Notes: generated by a model from the sequence alone, not told the origin. A stretch of 64,000 bases of DNA from Leptothermofonsia sp049200465 (GCF_049200465.1 NZ_CP120836.1:2604001-2668000), one strand, 5' to 3'; shown: positions 1 to 9,344, counted from the stretch's first letter. Numbers and translations: made by a program.

Positions 1-1
1 T

Positions 2-199
2 GTGATCGCTCCTGCCCAGACCGGGCGACACTACAGCATGCGCCAGACCCACGGACATGCAATGATTGTTGACCCGTGGGGAGCCGTGCTGGCAGATGCT
101 GGAGATCAACCCGGAGCGGCGATCGCCGCTATTGAGCCTTCTCGACTGGAACAGGTTCGCCGACAGATGCCATCCCTTCAACATCGAGTTTTTGTCTAG
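2..199 (+). CDS. Carbon-nitrogen hydrolase (nitrilase superfamily), C-terminal end
   Basis: Only the last 65 codons lie in the window; the frame is open to the left edge, so the gene starts outside. The visible part carries the conserved C-terminal stretch of Nit1/Nit2-type amidases: PAQTGRH, then R-QTHGHAMIVDPWGAVLAD, followed by a short tail with the usual ending for the family. These enzymes hydrolyse non-peptide C-N bonds such as omega-amides or nitriles with a Glu-Lys-Cys triad. The catalytic residues lie upstream and cannot be checked here, so substrate and exact subfamily are unknown. The next gene begins about 100 bp downstream in the same direction. Confidence 0.8.
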   Translation: MIAPAQTGRHYSMRQTHGHAMIVDPWGAVLADAGDQPGAAIAAIEPSRLEQVRRQMPSLQHRVFV

Positions 200-301
200 A
201 AATCGCCCGGTTGGATGTTTCCGTTAAAGGGTAGGTTTTATCACACTGAACTTAATCTGCTGTAACAAACCTTGTACAGTGGATAGGATGTCAGTTGCAC
301 A

Positions 302-1777
302 ATGGTGAACTTCATGACCTGGGTTCTTTTCCCTGCCCTACCCTTTCTTCACCCGCTCAACCTTCCTGCTCCGCTCCTGGCAACCGCTGAAACTGAAAGC
401 GGGCATATGGTGGTAGCCGCCGTCTTGCTCAGTCTGGTTGTGATCTATTTAGCCAGCAAGCTGGGGGGGGAAATTTGTGCCCGTATTGACCTGCCGCCCG
501 TTTTAGGGGAGCTAGTTGGCGGAGTGATCATTGGTGTCTCTGCCCTGCACCTGCTGATTTTTCCTGAGGCAGGAGAAGATGGTAGCCACTCCATGATTAT
601 GGCGCTCTTGCAGTCAACTGCCCACCTTAGTCCGGAAGCCATTCCGCAGGTTTTTCAATCCCAGGGTGAGGTGATCTCAGTGCTGGCTGAATTGGGCGTT
701 ATCATTCTGTTATTTGAAATTGGCCTGGAATCAGATTTAAAGGAGCTCCTGCGAGTAGGGATGCAGGCAACCGTTGTTGCCGTGGTTGGGGTTGTGACTC
801 CATTTGCTCTGGGAACCGGGGGATTGATGTTGATTTTTGGGGTGCCGCCGGTGCCCGCCATTTTTGCTGGCGCCGCTTTGACGGCTACCAGTATTGGCAT
901 CACCGCTAAAGTTCTGGCAGAACTCCAGCGGCTTTCGTCTAGGGAAGGACAGATCATCATTGGGGCCGCCGTCATGGATGATGTGTTGGGCATCATCGTT
1001 CTGGCAGTAGTGGCCAGCCTTGCCCGCGATGGAAAGGTCGAAGTCGGCAATGTGATTTACCTCATCATCAGTGCTGGTGTTTTTCTAATTGGCTCAATCT
1101 GGCTAGGAAGACTGATTAGCCCTTTTTTAGTTGGCTTGATCAACAATATGAAAACCCGCGGACAACTGCTGTTGTCAGCGCTGATTTTTGCCTTCATCCT
1201 CTCTTACATTGCAGCGGTGATCCAGTTAGAAGCGATTTTGGGAGCCTTTGCCGCGGGGTTGATTTTGGCAGAGACCGAGAAGCAGCGGGAATTAGAAGAG
1301 CAGATTATTCCAATCGCCGATATGCTGACGCCCATCTTTTTTGTCGTGGTGGGTGCCCGTACAGATGTAGGGGTACTCAATCCCCTAGTACCCGAAAACC
1401 GGGAAGGGTTGATTATGGCGTCTTTCCTGATTTTGGTTGCCATTTTTGGCAAGGTAGTAACCGGGTTAAGCGTGTTTGGGCAACCGGGAATCAATCGCCT
1501 GGCGATTGGCGTCGGTATGATTCCACGGGGCGAGGTTGGGCTAGTATTTGCTTCAGTGGGGGCTTCCAGTGGGGTCTTAGGCAAGTCGTTAGAAGCTGCG
1601 ATTATTGTCATGGTTATCCTAACGACCTTTCTGGCTCCACCACTGTTGCGGGTCGTGTTTTCTAAGGAATCGAATATTAGTGCAGAAGTTCCTGCTCTTA
1701 ATGATGGAAAGACGGAAGCAGTTAATCTGTCGCCAGACTTGGTGGAGTTGGAATCGGTAGAGCCTGAGTCTAACTAG
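302..1777 (+). CDS. nhaS3: Cation:proton antiporter, CPA2 family (NhaS3-like)
   Basis: The 491-residue protein is an integral membrane Na+(K+)/H+ exchanger with about 12 hydrophobic segments. The Asp-Asp ion-binding pair is visible at D226-D227 (AVMDDVLG), preceded by the ALTATSIGITAKVL segment typical of CPA2 exchangers. The overall sequence, including the LPPVLGELVGGV opening helix and GMIPRGEVGLVFA near the end, resembles cyanobacterial NhaS3, which is placed in the thylakoid membrane of Synechocystis. The first 30 residues could be a leader; a second ATG four codons downstream is possible. The tail after residue 450 is acidic and soluble. It appears monocistronic. The symbol rests on recalled family resemblance, not a search. 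Confidence 0.8.
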   Translation: MVNFMTWVLFPALPFLHPLNLPAPLLATAETESGHMVVAAVLLSLVVIYLASKLGGEICARIDLPPVLGELVGGVIIGVSALHLLIFPEAGEDGSHSMIMALLQSTAHLSPEAIPQVFQSQGEVISVLAELGVIILLFEIGLESDLKELLRVGMQATVVAVVGVVTPFALGTGGLMLIFGVPPVPAIFAGAALTATSIGITAKVLAELQRLSSREGQIIIGAAVMDDVLGIIVLAVVASLARDGKVEVGNVIYLIISAGVFLIGSIWLGRLISPFLVGLINNMKTRGQLLLSALIFAFILSYIAAVIQLEAILGAFAAGLILAETEKQRELEEQIIPIADMLTPIFFVVVGARTDVGVLNPLVPENREGLIMASFLILVAIFGKVVTGLSVFGQPGINRLAIGVGMIPRGEVGLVFASVGASSGVLGKSLEAAIIVMVILTTFLAPPLLRVVFSKESNISAEVPALNDGKTEAVNLSPDLVELESVEPESN

Positions 1778-1779
1778 GG

Positions 1780-1859
1780 GGCGTTGCTGAATTTGGGTAT
1801 GAAATAGGTGCTGTATGCTCGAAACTTTGTTTCGATTTATACTGCTTTTTAGCAACGCC
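1780..1859 (+). repeat. 80-bp MITE, copy 1
   Basis: The element begins GGCGTTGCTGAA and ends with the imperfect inverse TTTTAGCAACGCC, 3 bp after the antiporter stop codon. Inside is a second palindrome centred on CTCGAAAC/GTTTCGAT. Three more copies of the same 80 bp occur at 9345, 39529 and (interrupted) 53823. It has no coding capacity, so it is probably a non-autonomous element moved by an insertion sequence elsewhere in the genome. Confidence 0.85.
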
Positions 1860-2010
1860 AACTAGAGCGACTATGAGCAATGCTCTAGCAATTTGCTCTT
1901 TAAACGTGTCAGATCAGGGCTTTGAGAAGCGAGGAGCCAAAAACCAGAAGTAGGATTTATTCTGGCTCTTGTATTCTTCCATTAAGGAATCTGCTGTCAG
2001 AATTATTTCA

Positions 2011-2110
2011 TAGCGGTAGTCATTATGGTTAGGACGGGGTGCAGGGGGTCCACCCTTGGCTGGGGGCGCCCCCCTTTAAACCAATGTCCTAAGCAATCTG
2101 GCGACAGCTA
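2011..2110 (+). repeat. Family A miniature element (100 bp)
   Basis: It opens with TAGCGGTAGTCATTATGG and closes with GGCGACAGCTA, with the family core GGACGGGGTGCAGGGGG and a GGGGGCGCCCCC hairpin between. TA flanks are not intact in this copy. It fills the 376-bp gap between the antiporter and the ABC exporter together with the 80-bp MITE; nothing else is evident there. Confidence 0.75.
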
Positions 2111-2153
2111 TTAAGTCGGTAGCTTATTCAGCAGACTCAGGAAGGGCTGCGCT

Positions 2154-3992
2154 TTATCTGTAGCTGCTGGCTTGCCTGGTGAACATGGCATAGTAGCGAT
2201 CGCCCTGCGCCATCAGTTCATCGTGGCTACCGTTTTCCACAATCTGCCCCTGTTCCAGCACAATAATCCGGTCTGCCAGTTTGGCGAGTGCTAATCGATG
2301 GCTCACAATCACAGTCATCCGTCCTCGCGCGATCGCACGGAAAATATCGTAAATTTCCTGCTCGTTTTTCGGATCAAGGGCCGCCGTGGGTTCGTCAAAT
2401 AACAACAGTTCTGCCTGGGATAGGCGCAGCAACGAGCGGGCGATCGCGACTCGCTGCCACTGTCCGCCAGAAAGATCGATCCCACTCTCTAACTGCTTAC
2501 CTAGGGGAGTTTCTAACCCATATTCCAGTTCATTGACCAGATTTTCAATGCCAGCTTCTTGTAAAACTGTACATAAGCAAGCATCTTCCTGAAGTTTGGG
2601 TAAAAAGCCCCATCCTACATTTTCCCGTAGCGTAGCTGGGAACCGGGCGTAGTCTTGCATAACAACGGCAATCCGCGATCGCAATTCGGGTAAACTCAGC
2701 GAGCGCAAGTCCTGCCCGTTCCAGAGAATGGCACCCTCCGTGGGGTCATACAGCCGACAGAGCAACTTGGCGAACGTGGTTTTTCCGGCTCCGTTTTCTC
2801 CTACCAGTGCAATCATCTCCCCCGGTTGAATGTGCAGATCAATTTCCGTCAGGACAGGTTTGTCGCTCCCCGGATAGACAAAGGACACCTGTTGCAACTG
2901 AATCCCCTTTGTAATGAGGCTGTCCGGCGACACAGGTGATCGCATCGGAGTTGCACCACTGGTAAGCTGGGGTTCCAGATCCAGCAGTTGAAAGATGGGA
3001 GCGGTTGCCAGGGCGACATCATAAATATCCCCCGTGTGGGCAATCAGAATATACAGACTGCGCCGCACTTGCAGAATAATCCCGGTAAACAGCGCCAGAT
3101 CGCCTACGGTGTAGTTGCCCTGTAGCACTCCCAATACCACATAAACATAGGGTAACGTGACCCCCAGGCCGCCTATCAGCGCCCACACCATGACCGCCAG
3201 TGCCCCCTGATGCCGCACCCGCTCCATGCGGCTAAACATGCGCTCAAACAAACCCTGCCACCGCTCCAACAGCACGACTTGTAGCGAAAACAGCCGCAAC
3301 TCCTTGGCATAGGCTTCCCCTGTCAGGACGCGAGCATAGATATCCATTTCACGGGTCACGCCAGCCTGAGTTTCTTCCACCCGCCAGCTTTTCTTGTGAT
3401 ATTTCATCTCCACAATGATGGACGGAATCGACGACAGGAGCAGCACCAATGGCACCCACCAGTTAATTGTGATCGACACCAGAACCGATGGAATGAATGT
3501 GAAGATGCCCATGAAAGTGGCCGCCACGATGAAGGAAAGCCGCTGCAATCGGGCAATTCCTTTTTCGGCCAGTTGAAGCAGGTTCAACAGATCGGGAGAT
3601 TCAAACAGAACGATATCATCAAAGGCGGCGACTTTGTGGAGGACTTTGCTTTGCACAAAACCCTGGACGCGATCGCGCAGAGAGGCAAATAAACTGCTAC
3701 CCACCGAATCCACCGAATCCGTTAGCAGGTTCAGTCCAATCGATAGACCCAAACTCCACAACAGGAGTGGTTGAGACCACAGTAGGGCGATCGCATCTCC
3801 AGAACCCACCCGCCCAGCTAACCGACCCGCTTCATCAATCACCACCTTGCCCAGAAACAAGGTAATCGAGGGACCTGCCCCAGTGAGCAAATTCAACAGT
3901 GCCAGCTTCTTGAGTTCTATTGGTGCCGCCTGCACGATCATGCCTAAACTTCGCTGTAATGCCTGGAGCGGAGTCAAGTCCTTGGGCTTCAT
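2154..3992 (-). CDS. ABC exporter, fused membrane and ATPase domains
   Basis: This is a half-transporter of about 612 residues: an N-terminal type-I exporter membrane domain with five to six helices, then a nucleotide-binding domain. In the ATPase part the Walker A GENGAGKT is at about residues 398-405. It is followed by the Q-loop, the signature LSGGQWQRVAIARSL, Walker B LLLFDEPTAALD and the switch histidine in VIVSHRLALA. Substrate cannot be inferred. The open frame reaches 4058, but the ATG at 3992 has an AGGGA element upstream and the extra 22 residues look non-conserved, so I prefer the shorter start. Exporters of this kind act as dimers in the plasma membrane. Confidence 0.85.
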   Translation of the reverse strand: MKPKDLTPLQALQRSLGMIVQAAPIELKKLALLNLLTGAGPSITLFLGKVVIDEAGRLAGRVGSGDAIALLWSQPLLLWSLGLSIGLNLLTDSVDSVGSSLFASLRDRVQGFVQSKVLHKVAAFDDIVLFESPDLLNLLQLAEKGIARLQRLSFIVAATFMGIFTFIPSVLVSITINWWVPLVLLLSSIPSIIVEMKYHKKSWRVEETQAGVTREMDIYARVLTGEAYAKELRLFSLQVVLLERWQGLFERMFSRMERVRHQGALAVMVWALIGGLGVTLPYVYVVLGVLQGNYTVGDLALFTGIILQVRRSLYILIAHTGDIYDVALATAPIFQLLDLEPQLTSGATPMRSPVSPDSLITKGIQLQQVSFVYPGSDKPVLTEIDLHIQPGEMIALVGENGAGKTTFAKLLCRLYDPTEGAILWNGQDLRSLSLPELRSRIAVVMQDYARFPATLRENVGWGFLPKLQEDACLCTVLQEAGIENLVNELEYGLETPLGKQLESGIDLSGGQWQRVAIARSLLRLSQAELLLFDEPTAALDPKNEQEIYDIFRAIARGRMTVIVSHRLALAKLADRIIVLEQGQIVENGSHDELMAQGDRYYAMFTRQASSYR

Positions 3993-4115
3993 AGGTGATT
4001 TTCCCTGACTGTTTTCCCTGACTGAATTTTTAGAGGAGACAGCATCCAGCCTCACCATTTCGCAATTCAGTTACGAAATGTTGCAAACTACGGCAGGTGG
4101 CAGATCTCAGGACGA

Positions 4116-4236
4116 TAGCGATCTTTCTTGAAATTTGAACGGGGTGCATGAAATTTGAACGGGGTGCAGGGTTCCACCCCTGGGTGAAGGCGAAGCCCCC
4201 CAACCCCTTGTTCACAAATAGTTTGTGAACGCTGTA
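4116..4236 (+). repeat. Family B miniature element with 20-bp tandem duplication
   Basis: It begins TAGCGATCTTTCTTGAAA and ends with CACAAATAGTTTGTGAACGCTGTA. The 20 bases at 4129-4148 are repeated exactly at 4149-4168. Related copies lie at 12689 and 13479. It occupies much of the 480-bp spacer between the divergently transcribed ABC exporter and the amidase gene; no gene is supported there. Confidence 0.75.
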
Positions 4237-4474
4237 GATAGCTACCGCTATCGTTCTCCAGGAAAAATCAAGGGAACCATGAATTTCGCGATCGCCCTCA
4301 GCAGACATCGAGTATATTTTTACAGCAGTTTTTGTTGAGAACTCCCTACCGGGCTGGAAGGGCTTGGAGTTTGTTGAGGCATAGGAGCGATCGCCCATGA
4401 AACAAATTTTCCACAGTCAGAATCCACATCCTTATAACGGATGCCCTGGGCATGATGGGTAGGGAGTTTTGCTT

Positions 4475-6073
4475 GTGAAATACTGCTGGTTGTCCTTTGG
4501 TGCTCTGAGCCTCCTACAAGACCTCGTGAAATATCACCCTTACACCCTGCTTGTCGCGGCTTCCCTGCTTTTGTTTCCAGCTCCTGCTCTGGCATCCAGA
4601 ATCGAGTCCTGGCGGTTTTACACTGGTCAAAACAAACTCGAATTTAGAACTGATCAGGACGTTCAACCCTCTGCCCAACTGTTGACAGAGCCCACCCGAC
4701 TGGTGATTGATCTACCCGGTATTGTACTAGGGCGTCCATCCTTTTCTGAGTCAGTAGGGGATGGAGCCATTCGGTCTGTCCGGTTTGGGCAGTACAACAA
4801 AACAATTACCCGCATTGTGATTGAACTGGCTCCTGGTTATATTATTGACCCCAACCAGATTAAGTTTCGAGGGATTACTGCCCGACAGTGGGTGGTGCAA
4901 ATTCCCAAGCCCCAGATAGCATCTGGCAATGAAACGATGAATGGAGCCAGAGCGCCTGTGGCTTCTAATCCGACATCAGGCAATTCAATCATTGTGCCGA
5001 CCCTTCCCCTGATCACATCGGGGGGAATGATCCAGCGGCAGCCATCCAGAGCCGAGGGAGAAGACAATGCGGCGATCTCCCCCAACTTTGCGACCTCTGC
5101 TCCTGCTAGACTTGCCACTATTGAGTCTGTGCAACTGGAAAGTGGAGGCAGACAACTGGTTATTCGAGCAAATCAGCCCCTCAAATATGACTCCGGCTGG
5201 GATCGAAAAACCAGCTCTTACCGGATTACGATCCGTCCGGCTCAGTTAGCCGCGCAGGTAAAAGGTCCCCAATTGGATGCCAACAGCCCCGTTTTAAGGG
5301 TGCGGTTGCGGGAGGAAGATTCCCACACAGTGTCCATTCTGGTGCAACCCGCTGCGGGTGTTCAAATTGCTGACCTCAATCAACCAACGGGACAGATTCT
5401 GGCGTTGCAGCTACAGCGGGGTCAGAGCACCAGTACCCAGACCCTTACTCCACGAGCAACTATTCCTGTACCATCTGCCCCCCGCTCAGCTACCTCCATA
5501 CCAACCCTGCCTCAAATTTCTAGTGGAAAAATTGTAGTCGTGATAGATCCTGGTCATGGTGGGCCAGACCCCGGCGCTGTTGGCATTGGGGGCTTACAAG
5601 AGAAGGAAATTGTACTGGACATTGGAATAAAGGTTGCCAGCTTACTTGAGAGGCAGGGAGTACAGGCTGTTTTAACGCGAAGAGACGATATAGATCTGGA
5701 TCTGGAACCACGGGTACAAATGGCGGAACAGCTGAGGGCGTCGGTGTTTGTTAGCATTCATGCGAACGCCATTAATATGAGTCGCCCTGATGTCAGCGGT
5801 TTAGAGACCTACTACTATAACAGCGGAGCCGATCTGGCGCGGGTGATTCACAGTAGTATTCTCGAAGGCACGGGTGCCCCTGACCGAGGTGTTAGAACTG
5901 CCAGATTCTATGTCCTGCGAAAAACGACGATGCCTGCGGTGCTGGTAGAGGTGGGGTTTGTAACGGGTCAAAGCGATGCCACCAAACTCTCTGACCCTTC
6001 CTATCGCAGTCAGATGGCAGCGGCGATCGCTCGCGGTATTCTACAGTACATTCAGAGGATGACCCGGTCTTAG
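4475..6073 (+). CDS. N-acetylmuramoyl-L-alanine amidase with AMIN domains
   Basis: The protein cleaves the amide bond between MurNAc and the stem peptide in the periplasm; in filamentous cyanobacteria such enzymes also drill septal nanopores. A signal peptide (TLLVAASLLLFPAPALAS) is followed by an AMIN domain (about residues 45-125), a second AMIN-like segment (about 215-265), a Pro/Thr-rich linker and an Amidase_3 domain. Zinc ligands are H361, E378 and H429 and the catalytic glutamate is E492 (VEVGF). GTG at 4475 is chosen because AGGGAG lies 8 bp upstream; TTG at 4469 and GTG at 4526 are alternatives. murI follows 52 bp downstream on the same strand, a plausible cell-wall operon. Confidence 0.9.
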   Translation: MKYCWLSFGALSLLQDLVKYHPYTLLVAASLLLFPAPALASRIESWRFYTGQNKLEFRTDQDVQPSAQLLTEPTRLVIDLPGIVLGRPSFSESVGDGAIRSVRFGQYNKTITRIVIELAPGYIIDPNQIKFRGITARQWVVQIPKPQIASGNETMNGARAPVASNPTSGNSIIVPTLPLITSGGMIQRQPSRAEGEDNAAISPNFATSAPARLATIESVQLESGGRQLVIRANQPLKYDSGWDRKTSSYRITIRPAQLAAQVKGPQLDANSPVLRVRLREEDSHTVSILVQPAAGVQIADLNQPTGQILALQLQRGQSTSTQTLTPRATIPVPSAPRSATSIPTLPQISSGKIVVVIDPGHGGPDPGAVGIGGLQEKEIVLDIGIKVASLLERQGVQAVLTRRDDIDLDLEPRVQMAEQLRASVFVSIHANAINMSRPDVSGLETYYYNSGADLARVIHSSILEGTGAPDRGVRTARFYVLRKTTMPAVLVEVGFVTGQSDATKLSDPSYRSQMAAAIARGILQYIQRMTRS

Positions 6074-6125
6074 ACTGGTGTGGTGCAATCTTTCAATGTT
6101 CGTAATTAACTTGGAGGTGTGAGGA

Positions 6126-7001
6126 GTGTTGAACCATCGGTTTGCAGGGAACGAGCGGCCAATTGTTAGCCCAAATTCGGCTCCAATTGGGGTTTTTGAC
6201 AGTGGTGTAGGAGGTTTGACCGTCCTGCGAGAGCTGTACCGCCAGCTTCCTTACGAATCAATCATCTATTTTGGAGATACTGCTCGCTTACCCTACGGGA
6301 CGCGATCACAAGAGCAAATTCTTAAGTTTGTGCGGGAAATCCTGCACTGGATGGTGCAACAGGGCGCAAAAATGGTGATTATGGCGTGCAACACCAGCTC
6401 TGCCCTGGCTCTGGAAACCGTGCGCTCTGAGTTCAACGTCCCCATCCTGGGACTGATTCTTCCCGGAGCACGAGCTGCTGTGCAGCAGGGGCAGCGCATC
6501 GGGGTGATTGCGACTCCCGCAACTGCCGCTAGTGATGCCTATCGTCGCGCCATTCTAGAAGTAGAGCCCGGGACCCAGGTTTGGCAGATGGGTTGTCCAG
6601 AATTTGTACCCCTGATTGAGCAAAATCGCTTAGAAGATCCTTACACGGTTTCCGTCGCTCAAAAATACCTGGAGCCTTTGCTAGAACGGCAAATTGACAC
6701 CCTTATCTATGGCTGTACCCACTACCCCTACCTAGCTCCCGTTTTGCACCGCATTCTGCCGCGATCGGTTAAACTAGTTGACCCTGCCGTTCACGTTGTT
6801 GCGGCGGCTGGTCAAGAGCTTGATTTACTGGGTCTTAAAAATCTCCGCCCACCTATGCCAACCCGCTTCTGTGTTAGTGGTAATCCCCAACCCTTTATTC
6901 GACTTGCGAGCCAATGGTTGGGCTATGCTCCTATCGTGGAGCGGATCAGCTTACCAGAGTTGGTTTATCAGCAACCTGTAGAACTAGAAACCGTGGAGTA
7001 G
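6126..7001 (+). CDS. murI: Glutamate racemase
   Basis: It converts L-glutamate to D-glutamate for peptidoglycan stem peptides. The 291-residue protein has the family signature IGVFDSGVGGLTV near residue 22. Both catalytic cysteines are present, C88 in MACNTS and C197 in YGCTHYPYL. The GTG at 6126 is selected because GGAGG sits 8 bp upstream. It follows the amidase on the same strand, and solanesyl diphosphate synthase lies downstream after a repeat-filled gap, an order I recall in other cyanobacteria. Confidence 0.95.
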   Translation: MLNHRFAGNERPIVSPNSAPIGVFDSGVGGLTVLRELYRQLPYESIIYFGDTARLPYGTRSQEQILKFVREILHWMVQQGAKMVIMACNTSSALALETVRSEFNVPILGLILPGARAAVQQGQRIGVIATPATAASDAYRRAILEVEPGTQVWQMGCPEFVPLIEQNRLEDPYTVSVAQKYLEPLLERQIDTLIYGCTHYPYLAPVLHRILPRSVKLVDPAVHVVAAAGQELDLLGLKNLRPPMPTRFCVSGNPQPFIRLASQWLGYAPIVERISLPELVYQQPVELETVE

Positions 7002-7019
7002 GAGAGAAAATGCTTTACA

Positions 7020-7116
7020 TAGCTGTCACCAGGTTGCTCAGGACATTGGTTTTAAGGGGGGCGAGCCCCCCAGCCAGGGGTTCCACTTCTGCACCCCATC
7101 CTGAGTCTGGTGGCTA
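7020..7116 (-). repeat. Family A miniature element (97 bp)
   Basis: The copy reads TAGCTGTCACCAGGTTGCTC...TGGTGGCTA and contains the family core with an inverted GGGGTTCC segment. Its right end is separated from the next element by a single TA (7117-7118). Confidence 0.75.
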
Positions 7117-7118
7117 TA

Positions 7119-7199
7119 TAACTATCCTAATTTGGATTGTGAGAAAGGGTTCCGCAGGAATTCTTTCTCACAAAGTCTCTCAATCTCAAGCCTGATTTA
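7119..7199 (+). repeat. Family C miniature element
   Basis: The core GGATTGTGAGAAAGG...CTTTCTCACAAAG forms a long inverted repeat followed by TCTCAATCTCAAGCCTGATT. A second copy lies at 31149-31237. It is bounded on each side by one TA and then by family A elements, making an A-C-A chain. Confidence 0.7.
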
Positions 7200-7201
7200 T
7201 A

Positions 7202-7312
7202 TAGCACTACGCAGGTGCGTTAGGACATTGGAATTAGAGAGGGAGTGGGAGCGAAGCCCCCAGCCAGGGGTTCCACCCCTGCACCCTGTCCTAACCATAA
7301 TGACTACCGCTA
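7202..7312 (-). repeat. Family A miniature element (111 bp, full length)
   Basis: It runs TAGCACTACGCAGGTGCGTT...ATGACTACCGCTA and is flanked by TA on both sides (7200-7201 and 7313-7314). It has the same length as the copies at 34155 and 53843, so 111 bp is probably the intact size. Confidence 0.8.
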
Positions 7313-7574
7313 TATACCAATTCTCGAAAATCAAACTACAAGTGATCTCCTATAGGGCGCAGGGTCTTGCGTCCTATAGAAAATCGATAAATCGAACTGA
7401 GAGAATTCGTATAACCTTCCACCCCTGGTTCAGCCAACAAACTACAGAATCTTCTTCCCCCCTATGCCTGTGCCTGTTGCTGTTGCCTAACATCTCGCAC
7501 GGCTACGCTTCTCCGCTGAAGCGGTAGACAATCTTCGTGCCGCCGACGCCATTTATCTCATTGGCATACTTAGC

Positions 7575-7694
7575 TTATTGAGGTGGACGTGGCATTCGAT
7601 TGCCACGTTGTGCCAGTGTTAGAAGCAGGTAAACGACCAGTAAATAGACAGCTGCTATCAATGGAATAGTTAAGGAAATCGGTGAGTGAATCAT
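7575..7694 (-). CDS. Possible 39-residue single-helix membrane protein
   Basis: An ATG-started frame encodes MIHSPISLTIPLIAAVYL, continues hydrophobic to about residue 27, then ends in a basic tail (QRGNRMPRPPQ). This layout, one helix and a charged end, is typical of small thylakoid or respiratory subunits, but I do not recognise it as any known Psb, Psa, Pet or Ndh protein. There is no clear ribosome-binding site, and an in-frame stop lies about 17 codons upstream of the ATG. It lies alone in a repeat-rich spacer, so chance is a real alternative. Confidence 0.25.
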   Translation of the reverse strand: MIHSPISLTIPLIAAVYLLVVYLLLTLAQRGNRMPRPPQ

Positions 7695-8057
7695 AAAGCG
7701 GAGACCAGCAAAGCCAGAGCAGATAGTTTCAGCAAGAAATTGCAGTCAGTACGAACAAAATGACCAGTCGCCATCTGGTAGACCGTCACTTCTTCAAAGG
7801 CGATCACGCAAACCTGACTCTAAGTCAAAATCCCAGAGTCTCGCCCTTTCCAGAGACACAAGCGATATCGCTAAACACTGCGTTCCAATCAGTTAAAACC
7901 TGGTAGGAACGAGCGCTAATCCCTCAGCGATCGCTTCTGGTTGCCCAGACAGATAAAATTTTTGCAATCCTTATTAACAAACTAACATGCCGGCAAAAGA
8001 TTCTGATGAAGGTTATTGATTCTCAATTAAACCAAGTTGGGTAAGAAGGATGCTGGG

Positions 8058-8122
8058 GAGGGTTTGTCAAATTTTTTGTGGCAATCTTGGAAAAGAGGTC
8101 GAGGAAATCAGGGTTTCAAGGA
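8058..8122 (+). repeat. Diverged intergenic repeat (family F), copy 1
   Basis: The segment containing TTTTTTGTGGCAATCTTGG and the following GTCGAGGAAATCAGGGTTTC matches 14481-14545 at roughly three quarters of positions by eye. Ends and origin are unclear. Confidence 0.4.
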
Positions 8123-8339
8123 TCCAGAGCCCCGTTTCCAGAACACTCTCGTTGGGGAAGAAGGCGGGAGTTCTCTTCGCACCATCTTCGCACCATCACC
8201 TCTTCTTCCCTGGGGCAGTTTTCTGAGAAAGGATTGATTCAATCAGAAGTTTTATATCTATGGGTAGGGCGGTTATCTTAAAATAGATGGAGAATATTTA
8301 AAATTTTGTTACCTTACTCTCTGCCTGAGTCGGAAATCC

Positions 8340-9311
8340 ATGACTTCAGCTACTTCCCTTTTCTCTCCTGTTGAAGCAGATCTATACCTATTGACGGAGA
8401 ATCTTAAGAAACTGATTGGTGCTCGCCATCCGGTTCTCTATGCAGCGGCAGAACACCTGTTTGGGGCAAAGGGAAAACGGGTCAGACCTGCGATTGTGCT
8501 GCTGGTTTCGCGAGCCACCATGAAAGGGCATGAAATTACCATGCGACACCGAAGGTTGGCAGAGATCACTGAGATGATTCATACGGCCAGCCTTGTGCAT
8601 GACGATGTGGTCGATGAAGCCGAACTACGGCGGGGAGTACCGACGGTTCATAGTAGTTTTGGCAATCGTATTGCGGTACTGGCGGGTGATTTTTTATTTG
8701 CTCAGTCTTCCTGGTATCTGGCTAATCTAGATAATTTAGAAGTTGTGAAGCTGTTGTCCCAGGTCATTATGGATCTGGCGGAGGGGGAAATTCAACAGGG
8801 CTTGAATCGGTTCGCGACCAATCTGTCCATTGATGCGTATCTGGAAAAGAGCTACTACAAAACTGCCAGTTTGATTGCCAACAGTTCTAAAGCGGCAGCC
8901 CTTTTGAGTGAAGGCCCCGCCGGTCTGGCAGAAGATATGTTTAGCTATGGTCGCCATATCGGCCTGGCTTTTCAGATTATTGATGACATTTTGGATTTTA
9001 CGGGCTCCACGGAATCCCTGGGGAAGCCCGCCGGTTCTGACCTTAAGAGCGGAAATTTAACAGCACCCGTTCTTTACGCGTTGGAAGAAAAGCCTTACTT
9101 GGAAGTTTTGATTGAGCGTGAATTTGCCCAACCGGGGGATTTGGAACAGGCCGTGACTTTGGTAAAGGATAGCGGTGGGATTGAGCGATCGCGAGAATTG
9201 GCAACTCAACATACTCGACTGGCGGTTGAACATCTAGAGGATCTTCCGCCTTCTGCTTCTCGCCAGGCTTTGTTAAAGCTGGCGGACTATGTTTTGAGTC
9301 GTCTTTATTGA
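8340..9311 (+). CDS. sds: All-trans polyprenyl (solanesyl) diphosphate synthase
   Basis: This trans-prenyltransferase chain-elongates allylic diphosphates with IPP to make the C45 side chain of plastoquinone. The 323-residue protein contains both aspartate-rich motifs: D88-D89-V-V-D92 (first, after VHDD) and D215-D216-I-L-D219 (second). GKRVRP near residue 43 and the KT-SL motif at about 182 are also present. The residues just before the first DD motif set chain length in this family. The start ATG at 8340 gives the usual family length. It is on the same strand as murI upstream. Confidence 0.92.
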   Translation: MTSATSLFSPVEADLYLLTENLKKLIGARHPVLYAAAEHLFGAKGKRVRPAIVLLVSRATMKGHEITMRHRRLAEITEMIHTASLVHDDVVDEAELRRGVPTVHSSFGNRIAVLAGDFLFAQSSWYLANLDNLEVVKLLSQVIMDLAEGEIQQGLNRFATNLSIDAYLEKSYYKTASLIANSSKAAALLSEGPAGLAEDMFSYGRHIGLAFQIIDDILDFTGSTESLGKPAGSDLKSGNLTAPVLYALEEKPYLEVLIEREFAQPGDLEQAVTLVKDSGGIERSRELATQHTRLAVEHLEDLPPSASRQALLKLADYVLSRLY

Positions 9312-9344
9312 ACCCTGATTCAGTGATTTTTTAGAATTCGCCCT

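Larger units (their letters stand above)
7313..8339. other. Gene-poor spacer upstream of solanesyl diphosphate synthase
   Basis: No open frame here has convincing protein character except a possible 39-residue membrane peptide at 7575-7694 on the minus strand. Short inverted repeats occur near 7350 (CCTATAGG.../...CCTATAG) and 7500. A segment at 8058-8122 recurs diverged at 14481. The promoter for the downstream synthase must lie in the last part, but no clear boxes were picked out. Confidence 0.5.

Noticed and set aside
6914..7527. Overlapping plus-strand frames after murI
   Set aside because: They run through family A and C repeats and contain translated repeat cores, not protein domains.
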